Shown one piece after another: positions 1 through 8,006 of a stretch of 21,068 nucleotides of DNA (position 1 is the first letter of the stretch; the number at the start of each line of letters is the position of its first letter). A program made the position numbers and the translations under genes. Below the pieces are notes generated by a model. The model ran no database searches. It had not been told where the DNA came from and was given only the letters and a program-made list of their open reading frames with translations. This stretch comes from a virus: positions 1-21,068 of IMG/VR virus record IMGVR_UViG_3300027749_000535; one strand, written 5' to 3'.

Positions 1-1022
1 GCAAAAGTGGCATTAGAAATGTAAAAGATCGTATCAAAGGGGCATTAGGGCACCACCATACACCTAACTTACCAGAAGAATCTGCATTTGAATCTTATTT
101 AGACAACATTATGAGAGAAGAAAGTGATTTGTTTAACACAGATGAAGAAAGTCAAAGCGCATCTATACAAACATTAAACCAACTAATTGCACAAGAATTT
201 CCAGCAGGAGTAGATGGTACTAATGCTATTCAAAGTCTAAAAGGTGTTATTGATGATCAAGAATTTACTGACGCAATTAAGCAATTAGGTAAAGTAAATC
301 CTGAAATGGATATTAGAGAATTCCTAAAGAGTTATTTAGAAAAGCACGACGAAGAAAATGGTACAGACATTGCTAGTAAGATCAATTTTAATTCCACTTC
401 ACCTGCTCCAGAAGCACCGCCAGCTGAACCAGCTGAACCAGCAGTAGCAGCACCGGCAGTACCGCCAGTTGATCCTGCGGCAGCGGCTCCAGTAGCTGAA
501 GAAAAAGAAGATCCTCCGTTTGACGGTCCTTACACTAAGAAAGGTGAAAACGATAAAGATCAATACGGCAATCCAGTTAAGCATAAAGCACGTCATTTAG
601 CTAAGAAAGGGATGGCAGATGCCATTGCCAAAGCAAAAAAAGCTGGCGCTACAGCCGAGACGATAGTTAACTTTGGATCCGGCGAAATGAGCCTAGGTGA
701 AGCTATCACTAAGGCCGGAATGGATGTTGAAGAATTCTTTGAAGGCACTAGCAAACAACACGAAGTAATTGAGTTTGTTAAATCAATGTATGACGATGTA
801 ACTGGTAATTTCCCTAAGGGAGAAACTGGTGTATTATTAGCAGTTGAAAAACAATTTGGTGAAGATGCAGCCAAGATGGCACATAGTGTTATTGGTGAAC
901 TTTCACAAGTTTACGAGTCAAAGAGACTACGTACATTGGCTGGTATTACCGAAAGTGGATTGCAAAAGCCGCAAGCAGATGTTGCAGACATGTTCAAACA
1001 CTTTAATGCAATGTTTAGATAA
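1..1022 (+). CDS. Unidentified phage protein, 5' end cut off by window edge
   Basis: The reading frame is open from base 3 to the stop at 1020-1022, so an internal ATG at 111 is not the start; about 339 residues are visible. The visible part begins with a segment containing three consecutive histidines. A Pro/Ala/Glu-rich linker follows (about bases 405-510), then a lysine-rich stretch and an acidic/helical C-terminal half ending in Phe-Arg. Such a linker between two folded halves is seen in phage virion-associated or scaffold-like proteins, but no family is recognised. It ends before a strong terminator, so it belongs to a transcription unit separate from gp32. Being a real gene is near certain; its role is unknown. 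Confidence 0.85.
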   Translation, partial: KSGIRNVKDRIKGALGHHHTPNLPEESAFESYLDNIMREESDLFNTDEESQSASIQTLNQLIAQEFPAGVDGTNAIQSLKGVIDDQEFTDAIKQLGKVNPEMDIREFLKSYLEKHDEENGTDIASKINFNSTSPAPEAPPAEPAEPAVAAPAVPPVDPAAAAPVAEEKEDPPFDGPYTKKGENDKDQYGNPVKHKARHLAKKGMADAIAKAKKAGATAETIVNFGSGEMSLGEAITKAGMDVEEFFEGTSKQHEVIEFVKSMYDDVTGNFPKGETGVLLAVEKQFGEDAAKMAHSVIGELSQVYESKRLRTLAGITESGLQKPQADVADMFKHFNAMFR

Positions 1023-1044
1023 TTGGCAAAAATAAATCACATTT

Positions 1045-1064
1045 AAGCAAGATTTCTCTTGCTT
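1045..1064 (+). repeat. Small perfect hairpin downstream of first gene
   Basis: AAGCAAGA (1045-1052) and TCTTGCTT (1057-1064) form an 8-bp perfect stem with loop TTTC. No T-tract follows. It lies just before the strong terminator and may protect the 3' end of the upstream message. Confidence 0.6.
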
Positions 1065-1072
1065 TACTAAAT

Positions 1073-1110
1073 AAAAGTGCGTATAATAACTTATATGCAC
1101 TTTTTTGTTT
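1073..1110 (+). terminator. Rho-independent terminator upstream of gp32
   Basis: Bases 1073-1086 pair with 1091-1104 to give a 14-bp stem (one G-T pair) around the loop TAAC. The 3' arm ends in a T-run continuing to 1106, followed by GTTT. The stem is AT-rich apart from the AGTGC/GCACT part. It separates the first gene from the gp32 unit. The sequence TATAAT also occurs inside the stem, but no matching -35 box was found. Confidence 0.8.
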
Positions 1111-1128
1111 TACAATGGTGTAAAACAA
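1105..1128 (+). promoter_or_regulatory. Perfect inverted repeat in the gp32 leader
   Basis: TTGTTTTACA (1105-1114) and TGTAAAACAA (1119-1128) form a 10-bp perfect hairpin with loop ATGG. It is followed by about 40 nt of A-rich sequence lacking obvious structure up to the ribosome site AGGAG at 1174-1178. In T4, gp32 represses its own translation by binding a structured element followed by unstructured A/U-rich leader RNA. The arrangement here has the same flavour, but this role is inference. Confidence 0.5.
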
Positions 1129-1185
1129 TACAGGCAAATAAAATCGCAGAAATGCAAAACACAGGCTATTAACAGGAGAACTACA

Positions 1186-2193
1186 ATGGCATCATTAGCA
1201 GAAATCAGAGCAAAGCTCAAAGAACAAGAAGGCAATTCAAAGGGTGGCGGTGAACGTACCGGTGGAGATAATTCCATTTACCCTTTCTGGAACTTGAAAG
1301 AAGGTTCCGAATCCACAGTCCGTTTTCTTCCAGACGGAAATCCCGACAATACATTTTTCTGGGTCGAACGTGCAATGATCAAATTGCCATTTGCCGGCGT
1401 TAAAGGTTCTACGGACTCTAAGTCTGTAACTGTTAACGTTCCTTGTATGGAAATGTACGGAGAGGCTTGCCCAATTCTTGCAGAAGTTCGTGGTTGGTTT
1501 AAAGACCCAGCATTAGAAGATATGGGTCGTAAGTACTGGAAGAAGCGTAGTTACATCTTCCAAGGATACGTTGTTGAAGACGGTCTTAAAGAGGAAAATC
1601 GTCCAGAAAATGCAAACCGTCGTTTCATTATCGGGCCACAGATTTTTCAATTGATCAAAGGTGCGTTGCTTGATCCAGAAATGGATGACATGCCAACTGA
1701 TCCAGTCAACGGCGTTGACTTCAAGTTGATTAAAACAAGTAAAGGTGGTTATGCTGACTACTCTACTAGCAAGTGGAGCCGTCGTACTCGTCCGTTGGAT
1801 AGTACAGAAACTGCTAACTTGGAAACACACGGCTTGTTTAATCTTAAGGATTACTTGCCTAAGAAGCCAACTGACGTTGAAGTCAAGGTAATGAAAGAAA
1901 TGTTTGAAGCATCAGTTGATGGCGAACCATTTGATATGGAACGTTGGGGGCAGTACTTCAAGCCAGCAGGTATGGGCCAGGCTACTGGTGATCCTAACTC
2001 TGCTCCTAAAGCAACTCCCGTTGCCCGCACTGCACCAGCGGCAGTACCAGCGGCAACAGATGCTCCTTGGGAAGATGACGTAGCAGTTGCTGAGAAGTCG
2101 TTTGCTCCAAAGCAAGAAGAAGCTAAGCCAGCTGCCTCTACAGGCGGTCGTGCAGAAGACATTCTTGCAATGATTCGCAATCGTAACAAGTAA
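1186..2193 (+). CDS. 32: Single-stranded DNA-binding protein, T4 gp32 type
   Basis: The product has 335 residues, close to the roughly 300 of T4 gp32. It coats single-stranded DNA during replication, recombination and repair and interacts with the polymerase, UvsX/UvsY and helicase. The start at 1186 is chosen because AGGAG lies 7 nt upstream; an upstream in-frame ATG at 1105 would run through the leader hairpin. The N-terminus (SLAEIRAKLKEQE) resembles the basic cooperativity segment of gp32 homologues. The core has the motifs YPFWNLKEG and TVRFLPDG. Cys87 and Cys95 (…EACPIL…) mark the zinc region, but a cysteine three residues after Cys95 (T4: C-X2-C) is replaced by Leu98. A Pro/Ala-rich linker with an acidic patch (PWEDD) precedes a short basic tail. 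Confidence 0.92.
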   Translation: MASLAEIRAKLKEQEGNSKGGGERTGGDNSIYPFWNLKEGSESTVRFLPDGNPDNTFFWVERAMIKLPFAGVKGSTDSKSVTVNVPCMEMYGEACPILAEVRGWFKDPALEDMGRKYWKKRSYIFQGYVVEDGLKEENRPENANRRFIIGPQIFQLIKGALLDPEMDDMPTDPVNGVDFKLIKTSKGGYADYSTSKWSRRTRPLDSTETANLETHGLFNLKDYLPKKPTDVEVKVMKEMFEASVDGEPFDMERWGQYFKPAGMGQATGDPNSAPKATPVARTAPAAVPAATDAPWEDDVAVAEKSFAPKQEEAKPAASTGGRAEDILAMIRNRNK

Positions 2194-2205
2194 TAAGCAA
2201 AACTA

Positions 2206-2229
2206 CGATAGGGGCCCTTGCCCCTATCG
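2206..2229 (+). repeat. Strong GC-rich hairpin between gp32 and the next gene
   Basis: Bases 2206-2215 pair perfectly with 2220-2229 (10 bp, CGATAGGGGC / GCCCCTATCG) around the loop CCTT. What follows is TCATCATTT, not a clean T-run. It may be a partial terminator or an mRNA 3'-end stabiliser that lets abundant gp32 message accumulate over its downstream neighbours. Confidence 0.75.
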
Positions 2230-2250
2230 TCATCATTTAGGAGAATAATA

Positions 2251-2460
2251 ATGGCAAGAGTACAAAAAATTAATGAGAACTTCTCTCTAAGTTTTAACAG
2301 CAGAGAAGACCAAACAGGCGATACAGTAGCAGACATTGATGTTAGATTTGACAACCCCAAGGATGATTCTGTTATAATTAATAGACTAAACACTTGGCTT
2401 ATAGCAATCGGTCGTACTGACATTGTTGTAAGCCCAAAGAAATTTCCAAAGGGTGAATAA
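2251..2460 (+). CDS. Small phage protein of unknown function
   Basis: The product has 69 residues. The start at 2251 is fixed by AGGAG at 2239-2243, seven bases upstream. The protein begins MARVQKINENFSLSF and looks like a small beta-plus-helix domain with no cysteines and no membrane segment. It sits between gp32 and uvsX and ends two bases before the uvsX ATG, so it is probably co-translated with the recombinase. No family is recognised. Its position inside the recombination cluster is the only functional hint. Confidence 0.8.
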   Translation: MARVQKINENFSLSFNSREDQTGDTVADIDVRFDNPKDDSVIINRLNTWLIAIGRTDIVVSPKKFPKGE

Positions 2461-2462
2461 TT

Positions 2463-3518
2463 ATGGCAACAAAAGCATTTGATCTAAGTAAATTTAGAAA
2501 AACATTAACCAAGAGCATTGACGGTCTTGGTGTAGGCTTCAACGATCCTACAGATTGGGTTGGCACTGGCAATTATGCCCTAAACTATCTAATCTCCGGT
2601 GACTTTAACAAAGGTATTCCCTTGGGCAAAGTTACTGTATTCGCAGGTGAATCTGGCGCTGGCAAATCTTATATTTGTTCCGGTAACATTATTAAGAATG
2701 CACAAGAACAAGGCATCTACGTTATCTTAATTGATAGCGAAAACGCATTGGATGAAAAGTGGTTGTTGGCACTTGGTGTTAACACTGACGAGAAGAAACT
2801 TCTTAAACTTAATATGGCTATGATTGATGATGTGGCAAAGACCATTTCAGAATTCATGAAAGAATATAAAGTTATGGAAGAACGTCCTAAGGTCTTATTT
2901 GTCATAGACTCATTGGGTATGTTGCTTACCCCTACTGACATTAACCAGTTTGAAGCTGGTGATATGAAGGGAGACATGGGCCGTAAACCTAAGGCACTTA
3001 CTAGTTTAGTTCGCAATTGTGTAAACATGTTTGGTAGTTATAATGTAGGTATGGTTTGTACAAATCACACATACGCAAGTCAGGACATGTTTGACCCTGA
3101 CGATAAGATTAGTGGCGGACAAGGATTTGTGTACGCAAGTTCTATCGTAGTTGCTATGAAAAAACTTAAACTTAAAGTTGATGCTAGTGGCACTAAGACT
3201 AGCGAAGTACATGGTATTCGAGCAGCTTGTAAGATTATGAAAACACGGTATGCAAAGCCTTTTGAGACATTGCAAATCGAAATTCCTTACGCAACTGGCA
3301 TGAGTCCCACAAGTGGGTTAGTAGATCTCTTTGAAAAGAAAGGTCTACTAACACAGCAAGGTAATAGACTTAAATTTGTTGACAGCCACGGAGAAGAGCA
3401 CCTTTTCTACCGAAAAGATTGGACAGAAGATAAATTAACTATGATAATGGAAGATATTCCTAATCAAAAAATAGTAGAACCTACTGAACCAATTGAGGAG
3501 CTTGAAATAAATGAATGA
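2463..3518 (+). CDS. uvsX: UvsX recombinase (RecA-like)
   Basis: This 351-residue protein is a RecA/UvsX-family strand-exchange ATPase that forms filaments on single-stranded DNA and starts recombination-dependent replication. Walker A GESGAGKS is at residues 62-69. The catalytic Glu is in DSEN (Glu93). Walker B is VLFVIDS (144-150). The stretch GDMKGDMGRKPKAL is a typical UvsX loop region, and an SGGQG-type motif follows. Length is close to T4 UvsX (about 390). The start lies 2 nt after the preceding stop, with GGGTG nearby as a weak ribosome site. The 3' end overlaps the next gene by 8 nt. Confidence 0.95.
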   Translation: MATKAFDLSKFRKTLTKSIDGLGVGFNDPTDWVGTGNYALNYLISGDFNKGIPLGKVTVFAGESGAGKSYICSGNIIKNAQEQGIYVILIDSENALDEKWLLALGVNTDEKKLLKLNMAMIDDVAKTISEFMKEYKVMEERPKVLFVIDSLGMLLTPTDINQFEAGDMKGDMGRKPKALTSLVRNCVNMFGSYNVGMVCTNHTYASQDMFDPDDKISGGQGFVYASSIVVAMKKLKLKVDASGTKTSEVHGIRAACKIMKTRYAKPFETLQIEIPYATGMSPTSGLVDLFEKKGLLTQQGNRLKFVDSHGEEHLFYRKDWTEDKLTMIMEDIPNQKIVEPTEPIEELEINE

Positions 3519-3756
3519 GAATCACATAGGCGATATCTGGATGCTTTTTAAAGAGTATGCAGATAAAAAAGTACTCGATGTGTTAGCTGAACGATATGTT
3601 GATCTATTAGCAGATCACGGAATAAGTGATAAGGTAATGGCAGCAGCATCTGGGGTTGACGAGGACCTTGATAACGCTATCGATTTCTATCTTGATCAAG
3701 ATGATGAAGAAGATATTGACGAAGAAGATATTGACTCTTACGAAGAAGATGAATAA
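3511..3756 (+). CDS. Small acidic phage protein
   Basis: The product has 81 residues. The N-terminal half looks helical (MNENHIGDIWMLFKEYADKK). The last 25 residues are almost all Asp/Glu (DEEDIDEEDIDSYEEDE). The ATG lies inside the last codons of uvsX, so translation is coupled to the recombinase. A very acidic tail can mimic DNA or contact gp32/UvsX-type DNA-binding proteins; that role is speculation. No family is recognised. The gene is followed after 3 nt by the uvsY-like gene. Confidence 0.8.
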   Translation: MNENHIGDIWMLFKEYADKKVLDVLAERYVDLLADHGISDKVMAAASGVDEDLDNAIDFYLDQDDEEDIDEEDIDSYEEDE

Positions 3757-3759
3757 TCT

Positions 3760-4215
3760 ATGACTTGGTATACTAAGGTTTCAAAAGACATTTCGTATAT
3801 TCCAGATGCAGTAGCACACTTTGAAGTTGAATTACAGGCAGCAAAAACAGATGCTCGTATAACGGGGAACATCGAAAAAGCCGCTGCCAGGATGCCGGGC
3901 ATTGTTGAAGAACGATTTAGTCAGCTACAAGAAATTGAAGCAATTTTGGAATATTTGAATATTGAGTTACGTCGACTTAAGAGTCAACACTTTCGCAAGT
4001 ATTTGGAAAACTATCAAAGGGCTTTATCTTCAAGGGACTGTGAAAAGTTCGTTGAAGGTGAATCTGATGTAGTTGACTTTGAAAAAATTATTAACGAGTT
4101 TGCATTGCTACGTAATAAGTGGCTTGGTATTACTAAAGCTCTTGATCAAAAGCAATGGCAGTTAACCAATATTGTAAAATTAAGAGTAGCCGGCATGGAA
4201 GATGCTACGCTGTAA
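3760..4215 (+). CDS. uvsY: UvsY-like recombination mediator
   Basis: The product has 151 residues (T4 UvsY has 137). It is rich in helix and charge, with a central segment (YLNIELRRLKSQHFRKYLE) and a C-terminal half (WLGITKALDQKQWQLTNIVK) that resemble UvsY-type proteins. UvsY helps UvsX displace gp32 from single-stranded DNA. The call rests on resemblance, length and position in a gp32-uvsX-uvsW cluster. It has no hard catalytic motif, so it is less certain than its neighbours. There is no clear Shine-Dalgarno site; it begins 3 nt after the acidic gene. Confidence 0.7.
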   Translation: MTWYTKVSKDISYIPDAVAHFEVELQAAKTDARITGNIEKAAARMPGIVEERFSQLQEIEAILEYLNIELRRLKSQHFRKYLENYQRALSSRDCEKFVEGESDVVDFEKIINEFALLRNKWLGITKALDQKQWQLTNIVKLRVAGMEDATL

Positions 4216-4226
4216 ATAATTTTACA
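4211..4226. repeat. Palindrome between uvsY-like stop and a promoter
   Basis: TGTAAA (4211-4216) and TTTACA (4221-4226) flank TAAT. The palindrome contains the stop codon of the uvsY-like gene and ends 6 bp before the -35 box of the promoter at 4233-4261. It could be a protein-binding site; no T-run follows, so it is not a terminator. Confidence 0.45.
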
Positions 4227-4232
4227 AAAGGC

Positions 4233-4261
4233 TTGACTTTTCTATTTTAATATCGTATAAT
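4233..4261 (+). promoter_or_regulatory. Sigma-70-type promoter giving a leaderless transcript
   Basis: TTGACT (4233-4238), 17 bp, TATAAT (4256-4261), then six bases and the ATG of the next gene. A start point 7 nt past the -10 box would be the A of the ATG. No Shine-Dalgarno site exists between the promoter and the ATG. Confidence 0.75.
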
Positions 4262-4267
4262 GTATAC

Positions 4268-5437
4268 ATGATAACAATTGACTCGGTATTAACAGAATTA
4301 TTTCAACTAGACATCAATAAATTAGACAATCGCATATCTAATCGTGATAAAAAGGTTTTAATCAGTCTTGCTAAACAACTTGCAGTGGGACAGTTTTTAA
4401 CTGAGAATCAGTCTACGCTACTAATTAAGATCTTTAAAGAAAATAAAGATTCAATCCCCTCCCCATATAATGAAGTAATTGATTATCCAACATGGAGCAG
4501 GCCATTTAGAGTCTTGGAACAGTTCCGACGAATGTTTATAGACAAAGAGCATGACGGTAGAATTGTTGTGGAATTTACTTATAATAAACGACTACGACAG
4601 CAGATAAGTGAAATCACTAAACAAATAGATGGGCAATTACTTTCATTGAATAGTAAGCAGTACTCTCTAGCACTTACTGAAAAAAACTTGTATCTTATGG
4701 TACATACATTTAAAAGTCAAGGGTTTGATATTGATCCTTTAATTACAGAATTTTATGAAGAGATTTCAAATATATTGTCCACTGATGCGGACATGTTTGA
4801 CGTATTTGATCTACCTAACAAACATATAATTAATGCTATTACTAAAGAAATTGGTAATATAACTCCTGAGAATGTATTATTACTTAACGACAGACGACTT
4901 AGGTTTCAATACTCAATTTACCCAAAAAGTTCTGAAAGTTCATTAGTTAACTCTCTAGCAAATAGACCTAGTACTAAGGTATGGGTTGATAGCAATACTA
5001 CACCATTAGCTGAGGTAGTTCGAGCATTACTCACATTAAATCGACTGCCAGTATTAGTTGTGTTTAACGGCCATGAATCAAAAGAATGTCTACAAAACTT
5101 AAAGAAGTTATCAAATGCGTTAAAGAATAATAGTATTAATGGTAGTAATGGAATTTACTTTAGGTTTGATAATATTACAGACAGCAACAAGGATTTTAAT
5201 CATACTGTTGCTCAGTTAGGATACAACTCTCCGTTAACCGAAAATACATTAGTAGCGGGCATTGCCAATAATAAACTTCCAAAATTCTTCATAAAGTCGC
5301 CTTGGTATCCAATGAGTGTTATCACATTTTCAAACAACTTTAAAAGTAATAAAACCAGTGTGTATTGCGATGCAGTTGATTTGATAGTATACTACAATGA
5401 TAAACGTCCTTTAGGAGGAGTTGATGCCGTCGTGTAA
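4268..5437 (+). CDS. Unknown 389-residue protein coupled to UvsW
   Basis: No enzyme motif is recognised. The N-terminal third is helical and charged. The C-terminal part has alternating hydrophobic strands (RLPVLVVFNG, SVITFSN, DAVDLIVYYND) like a Rossmann/RecA-type sheet but with no Walker motif. A degenerate helicase-like domain is one possibility, not shown. The ATG is preceded only by a consensus-like promoter, so the message appears leaderless. Its last 14 bases overlap the start of uvsW and contain that gene's ribosome site (GGAGGAG, 5414-5420), so the two are co-translated. A UvsW partner is a reasonable guess. Confidence 0.85.
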   Translation: MITIDSVLTELFQLDINKLDNRISNRDKKVLISLAKQLAVGQFLTENQSTLLIKIFKENKDSIPSPYNEVIDYPTWSRPFRVLEQFRRMFIDKEHDGRIVVEFTYNKRLRQQISEITKQIDGQLLSLNSKQYSLALTEKNLYLMVHTFKSQGFDIDPLITEFYEEISNILSTDADMFDVFDLPNKHIINAITKEIGNITPENVLLLNDRRLRFQYSIYPKSSESSLVNSLANRPSTKVWVDSNTTPLAEVVRALLTLNRLPVLVVFNGHESKECLQNLKKLSNALKNNSINGSNGIYFRFDNITDSNKDFNHTVAQLGYNSPLTENTLVAGIANNKLPKFFIKSPWYPMSVITFSNNFKSNKTSVYCDAVDLIVYYNDKRPLGGVDAVV

Positions 5438-6884
5438 GTTAATCATTCAAGATGAAGTAAATCTTAAAGTTGAAGGTCTCCCTGTAGAAATACGTAGGAA
5501 GTTAGCTAATACCTTTAAGTATGAAGATCCGACTGCCCGTTATCGTCCGGCATACAAACTTGGTCGATGGGATGGTGCTATTACATTATTTGGATTAGGC
5601 GGCAATGGTTATCTTAGCCAACTGCCAAAGATCTTAGAAGTACTGGAAAAAAGCGGTGTTGAGATTACAGACATCGTAGATAATCGTGCAGCCATTAATT
5701 TACAGTTTCCTAAAGTAGAAGCAGACTTTTGGGGAGAGCAGTGCTGGCCAGTTGGGCATAGATTTGCAGGGCAACCGATTAGACTACGTGAAGATCAAGT
5801 TGAAGTAGTTAACAAGTTTCTTGAAAATCCACAGTGTCTACAAGAGATTGCAACAGGTTTTGGTAAGACAATTACTACAGCTACCCTAGCAAAGATTTGC
5901 GAACCGTATGGTCGAACATTTACTATTGTACCTAACAAGAGTCTCGTGGAACAAACAGAAGAAGACTTTATCAACTGCGGATTAGATGTAGGAGTGTACT
6001 ACGGCGATCGTAAGGATCTGTACAAGACTCATACTATTGCCACGTGGCAAAGTCTCAATATCCTTGATAAAAAAAGTAAAAATCACGAGCAAGATATTCT
6101 AACACTTGCAGAGTTTCTCGATGGTGTTACAACAATTATGGTTGATGAAGTACACATGGCCAAGGCCACTGTGCTGAGAAATTTACTAACACAGAACTTT
6201 AATAATGCACCTATTCGTTGGGGATTAACCGGTACTATTCCCAAAGAAGACTTTGAAGCAGAACAAATTTTTGCAAGTCTTGGACCATGCGTACACGAGG
6301 TTCATGCCCATGAATTACAAGCTCAAGGTGTACTATCAGCTTGTCATGTTAACATAACACAACTTATTGACTTACCTGAATTTAAGTCATATGCAGAAGA
6401 ATACAAATATCTTGTCACTGATGAAGACAGGATGATTTTTATATCAAAACTAGTAAATGGTATTAGCAATAGTGGCAACACTCTAGTACTGGTAAATCGA
6501 ATAGAGACAGGTAAATTTATTGTAAATGAAATCCCAGATAGTGTCTTTATTTCAGGAGAAGTAAAAACTAAAGATAGGAAAAGTGAATACGATGAAGTTA
6601 AGACTGTTGATAATAAGATTATTGTGGCGACTTACGGTGTGGCCGCTGTGGGTATTAATATCCCCCGTATTTTTAATTTGGTTATGGTGGAATCCGGAAA
6701 GAGCTTTACAAGGGTTATACAAAGCATTGGGCGAGGCATTCGACGTGCGGATGACAAAGACTTCGTACAGATCTGGGATGTCACTTCGACCTGCAAGTAT
6801 GCCAAACGTCACCTCACGCAGAGGAAGAAGTTTTACAAGGATGCGAAATATCCTTTTACAATTGAGAAGATAGACTGGAAATAA
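5424..6884 (+). CDS. uvsW: UvsW-type DNA/RNA helicase
   Basis: This 486-residue superfamily 2 helicase matches T4 UvsW, which unwinds branched DNA and R-loops and switches replication from origin to recombination initiation. The ATG at 5424 is chosen over an adjacent TTG because GGAGG lies 5 nt upstream. Visible motifs are LREDQ (121-125), Walker A ATGFGKT (143-149), DEVH box (241-244), motif III GLTGTI (267-272), motif V region VATYGVAAVGINIP (about 401-414) and motif VI QSIGRGIRR (433-441). The N-terminal 100 residues correspond to the small UvsW DNA-binding domain. Length is like T4 UvsW (about 500). Confidence 0.93.
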   Translation: MPSCKLIIQDEVNLKVEGLPVEIRRKLANTFKYEDPTARYRPAYKLGRWDGAITLFGLGGNGYLSQLPKILEVLEKSGVEITDIVDNRAAINLQFPKVEADFWGEQCWPVGHRFAGQPIRLREDQVEVVNKFLENPQCLQEIATGFGKTITTATLAKICEPYGRTFTIVPNKSLVEQTEEDFINCGLDVGVYYGDRKDLYKTHTIATWQSLNILDKKSKNHEQDILTLAEFLDGVTTIMVDEVHMAKATVLRNLLTQNFNNAPIRWGLTGTIPKEDFEAEQIFASLGPCVHEVHAHELQAQGVLSACHVNITQLIDLPEFKSYAEEYKYLVTDEDRMIFISKLVNGISNSGNTLVLVNRIETGKFIVNEIPDSVFISGEVKTKDRKSEYDEVKTVDNKIIVATYGVAAVGINIPRIFNLVMVESGKSFTRVIQSIGRGIRRADDKDFVQIWDVTSTCKYAKRHLTQRKKFYKDAKYPFTIEKIDWK

Positions 6885-6894
6885 TAATAAAAAT

Positions 6895-7401
6895 ATGCAA
6901 ATACTAACCCTAGACAATAGATCTTATGATCTTAATAATTTACCTGAAGAGGTAGATGACAGCATGAGATTTGCTGTGCTGGATAACGGTAATCCTGCTG
7001 AACCAGATTTCTTCTTCCAACCACTAATATTCCTGGAGTCGTTTAATAGTCCAGCAATGGTACTTAGGATAGGCAACGATGATATTACCATGCCCATTGA
7101 TTGGTCTATTGCAGTAGGGGACAGCAGTAGTGCTAGTGATATTGAAATACTGCCATTAACTAGCTTGAATGATAGAGGGTTTGAAGCATTTTGTTTTAAT
7201 CCGCTTAGTAGCTTTAGATTAGAATTTAAGAAAATTGAAATTGTTAATTTTTATAATGATGTCAAATGGTACTTTCCAAAGATGAAAAACAATCAACTAC
7301 TAGCAGTTCCACTCAATCAAGAACCCAAACCACTGTGTGCATATTTTGTCAAAGAGATATCACGTCAAAGTGAAATTATACAGCTAGATAAGTTGTTGTA
7401 A
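6895..7401 (+). CDS. Unknown phage protein
   Basis: The product has 168 residues and appears all-beta, with the characteristic stretch PLTSLNDRGFEAFCFNPLSSF and the end segment PKPLCAYFVKEISRQ. It has no signal peptide or membrane segment. The start follows uvsW by 10 nt, and only AT-rich sequence lies upstream with no Shine-Dalgarno site. The -12 to -7 hexamer is AATAAT, but no convincing -35 box is present, so I do not claim a promoter. Function is unknown; the position suggests the DNA-metabolism unit. Confidence 0.82.
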   Translation: MQILTLDNRSYDLNNLPEEVDDSMRFAVLDNGNPAEPDFFFQPLIFLESFNSPAMVLRIGNDDITMPIDWSIAVGDSSSASDIEILPLTSLNDRGFEAFCFNPLSSFRLEFKKIEIVNFYNDVKWYFPKMKNNQLLAVPLNQEPKPLCAYFVKEISRQSEIIQLDKLL

Positions 7402-7404
7402 ATT

Positions 7405-7707
7405 ATGGGCAGTCTCAAGCCAGGAGCCAAATACATTTATGAAAGAGTTAACGGTATGACGTTTGCTAGAGAATTTGGTGCTGACCCCAATACACGAAAA
7501 TTAGTCGGTTATGAGTGGGATCCTATCACTGGTCATAAGATCGACTACGATTCGAGAACAAGTGACGGCCGACCACTACACGATCATATGATGGAAAACA
7601 AAATGTGGGGCGAAATACACCGGGCTGCAAAAACCAATCCCGCTTTACAAAAGGCCCTGGATCGTGTTATAATAATATACAGACTAAGCAAGGACAATCC
7701 CCTATGA
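7405..7707 (+). CDS. Small conserved-looking phage protein
   Basis: The product has 100 residues beginning MGSLKPGAKYIYERVNG and containing GADPNTRKLVGYEWDP. It is soluble with mixed charge, and the hydrophobic C-terminal part contains VIIIYRL. It starts 3 nt after the preceding stop and overlaps the next gene by 4 nt (ATGA). I have an impression that proteins starting this way are common in marine and freshwater myoviruses, but no function is known to me. Confidence 0.82.
   Translation: MGSLKPGAKYIYERVNGMTFAREFGADPNTRKLVGYEWDPITGHKIDYDSRTSDGRPLHDHMMENKMWGEIHRAAKTNPALQKALDRVIIIYRLSKDNPL
7644..7673 (+). promoter_or_regulatory. Possible sigma-70-type promoter inside the preceding gene
   Basis: TTTACA (7644-7649), 18 bp, TATAAT (7668-7673), about 30 nt before the ATG at 7704. 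It lies inside the end of the upstream coding region, so chance similarity in AT-rich coding DNA cannot be excluded. Confidence 0.4.
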
Positions 7708-8006
7708 GCAATGAAACAGATAAATTTAATCATAGTAAGCGTTTACTCAAAGACGAGAATGCTATTAAGAAACAAACTAAAATTGCTAGATCAAAATCAA
7801 GTGCTAATAACAAAGTTCTAGAACAACCACATCGCCTTGCCAAACATCATGCTATGGATTGCGGGAATCCTGGGTGTATGCTGTGCGGCAATCCTCGTAG
7901 AGCATGGAATGAATTAACTATACAAGAAAAACGTGAGTTTCAAGAAATAGAAGTTGCCCGTATGAGACATGGTAATGGTATAACGGCAAAGGATGACGAT
8001 GAGTGA
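7704..8006 (+). CDS. Small cysteine-motif phage protein
   Basis: The product has 100 residues; AAGGA lies upstream and the ATG overlaps the preceding stop as ATGA, which sets the start at 7704 instead of an in-frame ATG at 7605. The core HHAMDCGNPGCMLCGNPRR carries three cysteines (C-X4-C-X2-C) preceded by two histidines, which could bind one metal ion. The N-terminal 45 residues are lysine-rich and the C-terminus is acidic. The motif looks like a widespread small phage family of unknown role. A nucleic-acid or protein-binding metal knuckle is inference. Confidence 0.85.
   Translation: MSNETDKFNHSKRLLKDENAIKKQTKIARSKSSANNKVLEQPHRLAKHHAMDCGNPGCMLCGNPRRAWNELTIQEKREFQEIEVARMRHGNGITAKDDDE

Noticed and set aside
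1081-1092. Promoter from TATAAT at 1082-1087
   Set aside because: The hexamer is part of the terminator stem and has no -35 partner at the right distance.
1851-2423. 190-codon minus-strand frame opposite gp32
   Set aside because: It runs through the gp32 coding region and the downstream hairpin and reads as the Ala/Ser-rich mirror of the Pro/Ala linker; no start signals.
6583-6873. 96-codon frame within uvsW
   Set aside because: Out of frame within helicase motifs V and VI; no ribosome site.
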